Part shown: positions 1-5,523 of the stretch, one piece after another | Position numbering within the stretch: the first letter of the stretch is position 1 | How the letters are laid out: each line of letters starts with the position of its first letter | Made by a program: the position numbers and the translations under genes | Source of the DNA: Methanoregulaceae archaeon | GTDB taxonomy: Archaea > Halobacteriota > Methanomicrobia > Methanomicrobiales > Methanospirillaceae | Length of the DNA: 7,634 nt | NCBI GenBank assembly: GCA_019695435.1 | Contig: JACTVF010000108.1 | Location: forward strand, 1 to 7,634 | Direction of reading: 5' to 3' | The notes under the pieces: model-generated | The model's input: only the letters and a program-made list of their open reading frames with translations | Told to the model about the DNA's origin: nothing | Database searches by the model: none

Positions 1-1
1 G

Positions 2-298
2 GGGTTCACGTGGGGCCTTATTGTCCGGAGCCGGGGCCTCGGCCGCAACATCACCGCCGGCCTCCGCTCGCTTGCCGGTGGCGAAATTCACGAGTATACC
101 CAGCTCCTCAACCAGTCGCGGGAGGAGGCTCTCCTGCGGCTCAGGGAGCACGCGAAGGCGCTCGGAGCAAACGCGGTTATCGGCGTCGCGTTCGATTCTT
201 CAGAAACGGGGGGCGCCATGACCGAAGTGCTTGCCTACGGCACCGCGGTGGTGGTCGAGCCGGAGACGGCTGCGGCAAGCCCGGTCCGGCTCGGATAA
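2..298 (+). CDS. YbjQ/UPF0145 family protein, C-terminal 98 residues (5' end outside window)
   Basis: An open frame runs in from the left edge (first full codon at base 2) and stops at TAA 296-298. It has no start codon inside the window. The translation shows the family core: VRSRGLGRNITAGLRSLAGG, then EYTQLLNQSREEALLRLREHA, then LGANAVIGVAFDSSE, and finally MTEVLAYGTAVVVEP. This is the PF01906 (YbjQ, 'putative heavy-metal-binding') pattern, in which members are about 100-110 residues, so only around 10 N-terminal residues are missing. Members are small cytosolic pentamer-forming proteins with no settled function; the metal-binding label is historical. After the conserved domain there is only a short A/P-rich tail. 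The gene converges on the rubrerythrin fragment, with 19 bp between their stop codons. Family assignment is firm; function is unknown. Confidence 0.9.
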   Translation, partial: GFTWGLIVRSRGLGRNITAGLRSLAGGEIHEYTQLLNQSREEALLRLREHAKALGANAVIGVAFDSSETGGAMTEVLAYGTAVVVEPETAAASPVRLG

Positions 299-317
299 CG
301 GACGGGAAATTTCTTTT

Positions 318-584
318 TTACGGCACGATCCGGAGATATTTTTTCCCGAACACCGAGCAGACCAGGCAGAGGTACACATCTGCGGCTGCCAGGTCATGGC
401 CGGCCCGGGCGGCCTCGAGCGCCCGGGCAAAAACTTCTGCATGCACTTCTTCGACCAGGGCCGCGTACGAGAATATTTTTCCGGCCTCGCTCTTCTTCTC
501 TTCGCGGGCGGCTTGGAGAAATGCCGGGTACAGCTCGCGGGTCTCGCCCGGGATCCCGTCGTCCGAACCCGGGGAGATCATCAT
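318..584 (-). pseudogene. Rubrerythrin C-terminal fragment in a chimeric 88-residue ORF
   Basis: Residues 13-80 read like the second half of the rubrerythrin ferritin-like domain: GETRELYPAFLQAAREEKK, a helix with VEEVHAEVFARAL, then DVYLCLVC, the first cysteine knuckle of the C-terminal rubredoxin domain. E14 and the E45-x-x-H48 pair match iron-ligand positions. Missing are the N-terminal half with its other ligands and the second CPxCG knuckle; after C73 and C76 the frame ends in FGKKYLRIVP. A working rubrerythrin (about 165-190 residues, peroxide reduction) could not be made from this. The first 12 or so residues are not rubrerythrin but the tail of a URO-D-like protein, joined in frame. 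The ATG at 582-584 has a purine-rich GGAAGGCGGC just upstream, so a short product could still be translated. I call it a decayed chimera. A real small protein is possible but less likely. Confidence 0.7.
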
Positions 585-640
585 GCCGCCTTCCTTTCAG
601 TCATCAAGCATCAATTTCATGGAGGCGTCCGCCTTCTCTG
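541..640. repeat. Direct repeat copy A (partner 2371-2470)
   Basis: A gap-free alignment of 541-640 with 2371-2470 gives 82 matching bases of 100 by hand count. Both copies have the same orientation, 1830 bp apart. The longest identical run covers CTCGCCCGGGATCCCG. Below 541 the match falls to about chance, and above 640 it survives only weakly at protein level with a three-residue indel. Both copies encode the same part of a URO-D-like C terminus, so this is duplicated coding DNA and not an insertion-sequence end. Confidence 0.85.
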
Positions 641-665
641 CGGTGAGTATGATAACAAGCGGACG
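541..665 (-). pseudogene. URO-D-like methyltransferase C-terminal remnant, copy A, with in-frame TGA
   Basis: Read on the minus strand in the frame of the rubrerythrin fragment, this stretch gives RPLVIILTAEKADASMKLML, then DD, a TGA stop (597-599), then KEGGMMISPGSDDGIPGE. The intact copy at 2313-2504 has ASMKSLLTDCKEGGMLIYPG at the same place, so the TGA here replaces a TGC cysteine codon. The homology ends at the GE pair (about base 541), where the sequence turns into rubrerythrin. No rest of the URO-D TIM barrel is visible upstream. The remnant is therefore broken at both ends and carries an internal stop. The family name comes from the better preserved copy B. Confidence 0.65.
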
Positions 666-818
666 ATGCGTGATGCGCCGATCATGGCAGATACAGCCAC
701 CCTGTCCGGCACCGTCTCCCCCTCTCATGGATACTGCATTGTCTCATGGAACCTTCTCCTAAGACCGTATCTAATCCGGGCCCAGATTGAGCCTGGATTG
801 TCCCTCCCGGCACCCAAT

Positions 819-839
819 CGGAGCCCGTATCGGGCTCCG
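819..839. repeat. Perfect inverted repeat, 9-bp arms, 3-base loop
   Basis: CGGAGCCCG (819-827), TAT loop, CGGGCTCCG (831-839). The stem can extend past one T/T mismatch by two more A/T pairs. It would form a stable hairpin in DNA or RNA on either strand. On the plus strand it is followed only by TTTAAAAC, so it is not a clear terminator, and no gene abuts it. Confidence 0.85.
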
Positions 840-859
840 TTTAAAACAAAGCCCAAATA

Positions 860-1094
860 GGCCTTATTTTTGCAAACTGACGAAATAAAAGGTTCGCGTA
901 TTCGCATTTTACGGCCCGATCTGATGCCCGGATGGGTTTCGGTCGATCCCGGAAAAAGAGGTCATTTTAGGGCCATTACAGGCCGATTATGGGCATTATA
1001 TAAAGCTCAATTTGGGCTTATTTTGGCAAACCGTGCTCAATATCGGCTCTTATTTTTGGGGCGGCCAATCGAATGGTTTTACGGGCTTATTTTT
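860..1094. repeat. Dispersed degenerate motif GGSC(N)TTATTTTT
   Basis: Variants seen on the plus strand are GGCCTTATTTTTGCAAACTG (860-879), GGGCCATTA (970-978), GGCCGATTAT (981-990), GGGCATTAT (991-999), GGGCTTATTTTGGCAAACCG (1014-1033), CGGCTCTTATTTTTGG (1044-1059) and GGGCTTATTTTTCGGG (1083-1098). The copies at 860 and 1014 match over 20 bases with three differences. Spacing is irregular, so this is neither a CRISPR nor a simple tandem array. It may be a decayed interspersed repeat of this genome; its function is unknown. Confidence 0.5.
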
Positions 1095-1129
1095 CGGGAG
1101 TTACCGATGAGACGCTTAAGAAAATTCCG

Positions 1130-2050
1130 TCACCTCTCGTTATCGAGCTGTGCCTGGATTTTTTCCGCAACAGGTTCCGATGGTGCATCGAGCGGAACAA
1201 GACGGATCTGATCCGCGGACAAAACACCTATCCCAATATGAGAGGCACGGGCGATCTGCTCCAGGGAGAAAATTGTTCCCTCGCTCACGTCGTGGGAAGT
1301 GCCAAAGGAGCGGAGCAGTGCAACCCCGGTTGCATCGATTGCAACCCGATCCCGCCCGCCGATAATCACGTTGGGGCGGATACGTTTCCCTTTGTCCGGC
1401 CCGCCTGTTGCAAATCCTTCGGTCGCATCCATGAGCACGAGATCGGTGGAATAAAATTTGTTGATCTCGGCAATCATCGTCCGCTGGTGGGGCGAGCTGT
1501 GCAGTTCGCCCATGAAGTCGTAATCAAGGCCGGGGACCCGTTTTGCGACAAGGCCGACAGAATTTTTTAACGACATCGTGAAATGTCCCCCGTACCGGTG
1601 TGTCTTGAGGCAGCAGGTTTGTATGACGCGGTCTGCCCGGGCAAAGACATTGGCAATAAAAAAACCCCGTTGCCAGTGAAGCCCGGGTGCCTGGATCTCC
1701 TGCCAGCCGTTCCGTTCGATCTCATCCAGTACGACGACCGAAAACCCGAGCTCTTGTGCGAGGGAGAATACGCCACGGTTTTCCAGCACGGCCCTTGTCT
1801 CTCCCATTCCGCTGCGTTCAGCAAGCGTGAGCTGTGCCGGCCCCTCGTTTATGATGGAATCAGCTATCCCCCGCAGCATATCGATATGTGTCGAAGCAGG
1901 AAACGGGTCGTCACTGTTGAAATTTGCCTTGAGCGCCACTTTGGCTCCTGACAATACTGAGAGATCAAACTCCGCAAGGATCGCGTGAAGCCCGCCGATA
2001 CGGTCAGTTGCATCCGCGATGAAAATGTCCGTCTGCCCTTGCCCGGTCAT
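1130..2050 (-). CDS. DUF362 domain protein, 306 aa
   Basis: A full-length single-domain DUF362 protein. The family blocks appear in order: KANFNSDDPFPASTH (41-55), AERSGMG (77-83), CCLKTHRYGGHFTMSLKNSV (146-165), HQRTMIAEIN (188-197), LMDATEGF (206-213) and DRVAIDATGVALLR (234-247). Many DUF362 proteins carry a ferredoxin-like 4Fe-4S domain. This one has none, and its only paired cysteines are C146 and C147 in the family block. There is no signal peptide or membrane segment, so it is presumably cytosolic. The biochemical role of the family is not established. The ATG at 2048-2050 is preceded by GGTGA four bases away, which fixes the start. The gene stands alone: a long non-coding stretch follows it, and the next same-strand item upstream is the URO-D remnant, 262 bp away with an oligo-T tract between them. 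Family call firm; function unknown. Confidence 0.9.
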   Translation of the reverse strand: MTGQGQTDIFIADATDRIGGLHAILAEFDLSVLSGAKVALKANFNSDDPFPASTHIDMLRGIADSIINEGPAQLTLAERSGMGETRAVLENRGVFSLAQELGFSVVVLDEIERNGWQEIQAPGLHWQRGFFIANVFARADRVIQTCCLKTHRYGGHFTMSLKNSVGLVAKRVPGLDYDFMGELHSSPHQRTMIAEINKFYSTDLVLMDATEGFATGGPDKGKRIRPNVIIGGRDRVAIDATGVALLRSFGTSHDVSEGTIFSLEQIARASHIGIGVLSADQIRLVPLDAPSEPVAEKIQAQLDNER

Positions 2051-2053
2051 AAT

Positions 2054-2065
2054 TTCACCGGTGAA
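2054..2065 (-). promoter_or_regulatory. RBS of the DUF362 gene inside a 12-bp perfect palindrome
   Basis: TTCACCGGTGAA is a perfect palindrome. On the minus strand its second half supplies GGTGA, four bases before the ATG, matching the 16S anti-Shine-Dalgarno (complement GGAGGTGATCC). The symmetry could be coincidental, could fold the ribosome binding site into a short stem, or could be a protein site. Confidence 0.5.
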
Positions 2066-2280
2066 TCCTTATTGCGCGGGAGGAGATGAATGCTCGCTCT
2101 TGCAGATCCAGAATAAGGTAACAAAGACGTTATCCGAAAAATCGGGGAAATCGCCATTTTCACGACTCAAATGATGTGCATGAATTATCCCACGTCCCGG
2201 AAAGTTTTCAGGATCTCTTAAGATCGGCATCGGGTTAACCAGAAGAACAACAGGTTATCAGCACCAGCCCATGATAGTAT

Positions 2281-2287
2281 AAAAAAA
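2281..2287 (-). terminator. Oligo-T tract downstream of URO-D remnant B
   Basis: On the minus strand the sequence is TTCTTTTTTTATAC, 25-32 bases past the TGA of the remnant at 2313. A T7 run matches intrinsic termination in archaea, which needs oligo-T and no stable hairpin. It would also insulate the DUF362 gene from upstream transcription. Confidence 0.45.
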
Positions 2288-2312
2288 GAATCCGCGGGCC
2301 CACCCTGGCCCA

Positions 2313-2504
2313 TCAGTACGTCCCGGACTTCTTCGCGGCCTCGATCAGCGCCTTGACATTCTCCGGCCGGGCCTCGCCCGGGATCCCGCCATCCGCACCC
2401 GGGTAGATCAGCATGCCGCCTTCCTTGCAGTCGGTAAGAAGCGACTTCATGGAGGCGTTCACCTTCTGCGGTGTGGCCGGTCGCAGGAGAGAAACGCCGG
2501 GCAT
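2313..2504 (-). pseudogene. URO-D-like methyltransferase C-terminal remnant, copy B (63 aa, open)
   Basis: From the ATG at 2502-2504 the frame gives a 63-residue peptide: ATPQKVNASMKSLLTDCKEG, then GMLIYPGADGGIPGEARPEN, ending VKALIEAAKKSGTY. This is the typical last 50-60 residues of the uroporphyrinogen-decarboxylase-like family that includes corrinoid:CoM methyltransferases: an xCxxGG strand, an 'ilsPG' loop, then the PENVKAMIEAAKKYG helix. Family members are about 330-380 residues, so more than 80% is missing, including the TIM-barrel active site. The open frame continues upstream only into another reading frame of the S41 gene. It begins 11 bases after that gene's stop and is separated from it by a T6 tract. 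No good ribosome binding site is seen. Most likely a gene relic; expression as a short peptide cannot be excluded. Confidence 0.7.
2371..2470. repeat. Direct repeat copy B (partner 541-640)
   Basis: The second, better preserved copy of the 100-bp duplicated URO-D tail segment, 82% identical to 541-640 without gaps. It keeps the TGC cysteine codon where copy A has TGA, and continues in the normal family sequence (EARPENVKALIEAAKK) past the point where copy A switches to rubrerythrin. Copy B therefore shows the ancestral arrangement. Confidence 0.85.
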
Positions 2505-2509
2505 CCGGC

Positions 2510-2515
2510 AAAAAA
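2510..2515 (-). terminator. Oligo-T tract directly after the S41 stop codon
   Basis: On the minus strand the S41 stop TAA runs into TTTTTTGCC. A T6 run at the stop codon fits an archaeal intrinsic terminator and repeats the layout seen after the decarboxylase gene (T8 directly after TAA). It is short, so readthrough is possible. Confidence 0.4.
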
Positions 2516-4225
2516 TTATTTCCGCCGCTTTACCATCGCACATGCGGCAAAGAGGCCCAGCGCCAGGATGGCAGGCAGGGGAGAGAGCCCGGCTTTCTGT
2601 GTCTGCGAGGCCGTTGCGTTTAATGGGGGTCCCGCCGATGCATTGAATCCCTGCTGCCCCTTGAGCCATTCCGTCGCGTATGTCAGCTGGACATCCTCGC
2701 CCGCCATCGCCCGGGCGACCGTGTCCCGGTCGAGCGGCACCCGGACGGTCGGAGAGACACCGCCTTCAAGCGACGCATTGCTGTCCATCTGGATCGTATA
2801 ATTCTCATCCACTGATGCCCCGGCCGGGAAAAGGATGTACATATCGAGGGGCATGATCGCCTGGAGGCCGTTTATCCCGAACGCCCCGTCCGTCCCGTAC
2901 CAGGAGACGACCGCACCCCTGCCGGTCTTTACAAGCATCATCGGCACGCCCTCGCCGGAGCTGATCGTATCGGGGGAGACGAGCATCGCAACAGGCCCGT
3001 CGTACCGGACCGGCTGCGGCTTTGACCAGGTTGCTGTGAGGGGCACGGTGCGGCCGGTCCCGGGATCGTACATCGTGGCATGCTCGAAGAAGACCGGTAT
3101 GTCCACGAACCAGCCGGCCATACAGGCCGCAAGGTTGTCCTCCCCGCCGCTGTTGAACCGGAAGTCAATGATAACGCCCGGGGTCTTGTTGGCGACCGCG
3201 GAAAGCATGGCGGCCTTAAACGCCGGGTAGGCATCGTACGACTCCCCCAGGATCTGGATGTACGTGTACCCTATGGGGAGTGTTCTGGTCGTCACGGTCT
3301 GCGGGGCCAGCTGCGGCCCGATCCCGTTGAGGCTGTCGGCGACCCCGAGGTCGTTGATCTGTTTTCCCAAAAAGAAACTGCTCTTGATCAGGCTGTCGTA
3401 CGAGTCGTTGTACGCGGTCAGGTTCACGGACCGGCTCTCGTACGCGGGGCCCCCGGTAAAGGTCACCGTGGCCTCTGTTCCCACCGGTGCCCGGGTCAGG
3501 AGCCGGGCCTGCTGGAGCCGGATCCCTTCGAGCGTGGACGGTTTTTTGGTCGCCCAGATGTACGGCGTTGCGTTGATCGCCTCATGGATCTCCTGCCCGT
3601 CCCATGCAGTCACCATATCGCCAAAAGCGATCCCGGCCTTTTCCGCTGCGCTGCCGTTTGCCACGTAACTGACGATCACGTCGCCCGAATCGATCTGCAC
3701 GAGCGCGAAGCCGAAGCCCCCGCCAATGTCCGCGTCCTTTGCCCCGTAGTCCCCGTATGCCGGGAGCATATTCGCGTGCCCGTCGGGGATCGCAAACAGG
3801 TATCCTTTAAGCGCCCGGAGGTACGCGGCCTTGTCCTGCTCTTTCTCTGCGGCAGCGATGGCCGGCTCCCAGGTCCGGTTGAGCGCGTCGAAGTCGACCG
3901 ACCGCCATTGTGTGAACGCGTACCGCTCCTTCATGAGCCGGTTGAGCGAGATAAACGCATCCGTCCACGAGAGGTTGCGGTAATCGGCAGCCGGCGTCGC
4001 GTTTGCCGCGATCGGTGCAAACGATGCCTCCATCGCCGCGTTGTATGCCGTCTCGTTTCCCTGTTCGAAAAGGAAGCAGGGATTGTCCCAGACCGTGCAG
4101 CCGGAGCAGTTTACCGCCTCCGCTGCGGCCGGCGGCAGGAGCGCCACGAGAAGGAGGAGGGATAAAACGAGGACGGGAAGCACCCGGGCGGGTGATCTGA
4201 CGCGCAGGAACGACAACGGGAACAT
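2516..4225 (-). CDS. Secreted, C-terminally anchored S41 family peptidase-like protein with PDZ domain, 569 aa
   Basis: An N-terminal signal sequence has basic residues (R8, R10, R14) and a hydrophobic core at 15-31, with likely cleavage after AAAEA near 37. A cysteine cluster, NCSGCTVWDNPC (39-50), follows. Then come a helical region (85-145), a PDZ-like domain (about 165-260; GFGFALVQID, GSAAEKAGIAFGDMVTAWDG) and the S41 core: DFRFNSGGE (354-362) and SPDTISSGE (417-425), where S422 aligns with the nucleophile of tail-specific proteases. The GKG lysine of the Ser-Lys dyad is not present; GTDGAFG (444-450) stands there, so the enzyme either uses another base or is inactive. A hydrophobic segment (about 547-563) ending in KRRK anchors the C terminus. 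Fourteen N-x-S/T sequons mark an extracellular, probably glycosylated protein. The start is supported by the signal peptide and by a TATA box placed for a leaderless mRNA. The substrate is unknown. Confidence 0.88.
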   Translation of the reverse strand: MFPLSFLRVRSPARVLPVLVLSLLLLVALLPPAAAEAVNCSGCTVWDNPCFLFEQGNETAYNAAMEASFAPIAANATPAADYRNLSWTDAFISLNRLMKERYAFTQWRSVDFDALNRTWEPAIAAAEKEQDKAAYLRALKGYLFAIPDGHANMLPAYGDYGAKDADIGGGFGFALVQIDSGDVIVSYVANGSAAEKAGIAFGDMVTAWDGQEIHEAINATPYIWATKKPSTLEGIRLQQARLLTRAPVGTEATVTFTGGPAYESRSVNLTAYNDSYDSLIKSSFFLGKQINDLGVADSLNGIGPQLAPQTVTTRTLPIGYTYIQILGESYDAYPAFKAAMLSAVANKTPGVIIDFRFNSGGEDNLAACMAGWFVDIPVFFEHATMYDPGTGRTVPLTATWSKPQPVRYDGPVAMLVSPDTISSGEGVPMMLVKTGRGAVVSWYGTDGAFGINGLQAIMPLDMYILFPAGASVDENYTIQMDSNASLEGGVSPTVRVPLDRDTVARAMAGEDVQLTYATEWLKGQQGFNASAGPPLNATASQTQKAGLSPLPAILALGLFAACAMVKRRK

Positions 4226-4250
4226 ACCCGAAAATTAGGTCTGTCTCGTG

Positions 4251-4260
4251 TATAAGGAAA
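4251..4260 (-). promoter_or_regulatory. TATA box of the S41 gene (leaderless start predicted)
   Basis: The minus strand reads TTTCCTTATA here. Its centre lies about 29 bases before the ATG (4223-4225). Archaeal transcription starts about 25 bases past the TATA centre, so the mRNA would begin within a few bases of the ATG. No ribosome binding site precedes the ATG, which agrees with a leaderless message. A purine-rich BRE is not evident. Confidence 0.5.
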
Positions 4261-4285
4261 CCGATACGCCACCTTTTTTGGCACG

Positions 4286-4293
4286 AAAAAAAA
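4286..4293 (-). terminator. Oligo-T terminator of the homospermidine operon
   Basis: Eight T residues on the minus strand follow the decarboxylase TAA without a gap (TAATTTTTTTTCGTGCC). This is a strong candidate for factor-independent archaeal termination and separates the operon from the S41 promoter 30 bp further on. A second, T-poor stretch and an A6 run follow. Confidence 0.6.
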
Positions 4294-5523
4294 TTACCTG
4301 TTGATATGCACGACTTTAGCCGGGGGGAACCCGTTGAAGTGCGTGGATGAAGCATGGGAGTACGCCCCGATATTTTCCGAGTAGACGAAATCTCCGATCT
4401 CCAGCTCCGGCAGCTCTGCCGAGAGCGTGATCGTATCGAAAGCGTCGCAGGTCGGCCCGAAGACCGCCGAGATCTGCTTTGGGCCTTCCTTGAACGCGAG
4501 CACCGGGTAGGTACAGTGGTCGAAGACCTGTCCCGAGTAGGTATGGTAGACGCCGTCGTTGATGTAATAGCAGGGCTTGCCGTCCCGGTACGCCTTCCCG
4601 ACCACCTTGGCAACAAGGGTGCAGGCATTGGCAACCAAAAACCGTCCGGGTTCGGCAAGGATCTCCATGTCGGCCGGGAAGAGTCGTGCGATCTCGGCAT
4701 TGAGTTTTGCTGCCAGTTCCGCAATTGACCTGACCTCGGGGTTGTATTTCACCGGGAACCCGCCGCCGATATCGAGGATCCGGATCTTCTTATCGAGCCG
4801 GTTCTCTGTCTCCGCGATAATGTCGGCGGCGATCTGGAGCGCGACGACATAGTTATCGAAGTTCGTGCACTGGCTGCCCACATGGAAGCTCAGACCTTCT
4901 ACCACAAGCCCATGATCAAAGGCCGCGGCGATTAGGTCGACAGCTTCTCCCGGGTCGGCCCCGAACTTCGAAGAGAGCTCGACCATGGACCCGGTATTCG
5001 GGACCCGGAGCCTGAGGACAAGACCTGCCTGCGGGGCGTGCGCCCGGATCTTCTTGAGCTCCTCGATGTTGTCGAATGTCACGAGAGGTTTGTACTGGTT
5101 AAGCTCTTCCAGGGTCTCGATGGGTTTTATCGTATTTGCGTAGATGATGCGGTCCCAGATCCAGTCCTGTCGTTCCTTGTCAGGCAGTCCTTTAATGAAT
5201 TTGTAGACAATCATGAACTCGGGCATCGAGGCCACATCGAAACTTGCCCCCATATCCAGAAGAGTTTTTACAATTTCTGAGTTCGAGTTCGCCTTGACCG
5301 CAAAATAGACCTGGATCTTCGGCATATACTTTTTAAACTCGCGGTAGTTCTCCCGGATTTTCTCGTGATCGATCACAAAAATAGGAGTTCCCCTTTTGCG
5401 TGCCAGTTCCTGAAGCATCTGACGACTTCCCCGGTCAGTGTGGGAAACTGTATCGTCCTGCCCGCATGTGTTTACCGTGTTCACGTCCATTCCTCTGCTT
5501 TTGTTGGTACATGAGTGATTCAT
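4294..5523 (-). CDS. Fold III PLP-dependent ornithine decarboxylase-type enzyme, 409 aa
   Basis: Predicted to decarboxylate ornithine to putrescine with pyridoxal phosphate; lysine is an alternative substrate. Alanine-racemase-fold motifs are complete: YFAVKAN with the PLP lysine K77, SFHVGSQ with H214, DIGGGFP phosphate loop (251-257), EPGR with E291, GPTCD with the ODC-type catalytic pair C359/D360, and ENIGAYSHAS with Y388. The C-D pair and the FNGF ending separate it from diaminopimelate and carboxynorspermidine decarboxylases. It is the second gene of an operon: its ATG overlaps the stop of the homospermidine synthase gene as ATGA, which implies translational coupling and a role in supplying putrescine. 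The first 35 residues (polar, with C5 and C20) precede the usual family start, so M12 (after AGAGGA) or M36 (LQELARKRGTPIFVID follows) could be the true start. Cytosolic. The family is certain; the substrate is inferred from the context. Confidence 0.9.
   Translation of the reverse strand: MNHSCTNKSRGMDVNTVNTCGQDDTVSHTDRGSRQMLQELARKRGTPIFVIDHEKIRENYREFKKYMPKIQVYFAVKANSNSEIVKTLLDMGASFDVASMPEFMIVYKFIKGLPDKERQDWIWDRIIYANTIKPIETLEELNQYKPLVTFDNIEELKKIRAHAPQAGLVLRLRVPNTGSMVELSSKFGADPGEAVDLIAAAFDHGLVVEGLSFHVGSQCTNFDNYVVALQIAADIIAETENRLDKKIRILDIGGGFPVKYNPEVRSIAELAAKLNAEIARLFPADMEILAEPGRFLVANACTLVAKVVGKAYRDGKPCYYINDGVYHTYSGQVFDHCTYPVLAFKEGPKQISAVFGPTCDAFDTITLSAELPELEIGDFVYSENIGAYSHASSTHFNGFPPAKVVHINR

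Larger units (their letters stand above)
666..1129. other. AT-rich region without a convincing gene, carrying short repeats
   Basis: About 460 bp between the URO-D remnant and the end of the DUF362 gene. Open frames here (for example a plus-strand one from 870) have no recognisable family pattern, and their aromatic-rich protein sequence is what the repeated DNA motif produces. The stretch is visibly richer in A and T than its flanks. It holds a perfect 9-bp hairpin (819-839), dispersed GGSC-TTATTTT motifs (860-1094), and a distant inverted pair, AAGCCCAAA (849-857) with TTTGGGCTT (1011-1019). I see no RNA gene or promoter I would defend. Confidence 0.6.

Noticed and set aside
597..599. Selenocysteine codon in the URO-D remnant
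   Set aside because: The fragment lacks the rest of its gene and ends in a foreign domain, so a nonsense mutation is simpler. No SECIS-like structure was recognised nearby.
10..860. Plus-strand ORFs covering the left end
   Set aside because: They are out of frame with the clear YbjQ translation (2-298) and then read antisense through the rubrerythrin and URO-D remnants.
860..1098. CRISPR array
   Set aside because: The repeats are short, divergent and irregularly spaced, and no cas gene is present.
870..1211. Plus-strand ORF of 113 codons in the AT-rich region
   Set aside because: Its protein is rich in repeated aromatic/aliphatic runs produced by the GGGCTTATTTT DNA motif, it has no family pattern, and its end overlaps the well-supported DUF362 gene on the other strand.
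3080..4165. Long plus-strand ORF (361 codons) opposite the S41 gene
   Set aside because: Antisense shadow caused by high GC at third positions. The minus-strand frame has a signal peptide, PDZ and S41 motifs, and the plus frame matches nothing.
3807..4724. Minus-strand 305-codon ORF spanning the S41 start and the decarboxylase end
   Set aside because: Frame-shifted shadow of two real genes. It crosses a terminator and a promoter, and its R/S/P-rich composition is typical of an out-of-frame read.
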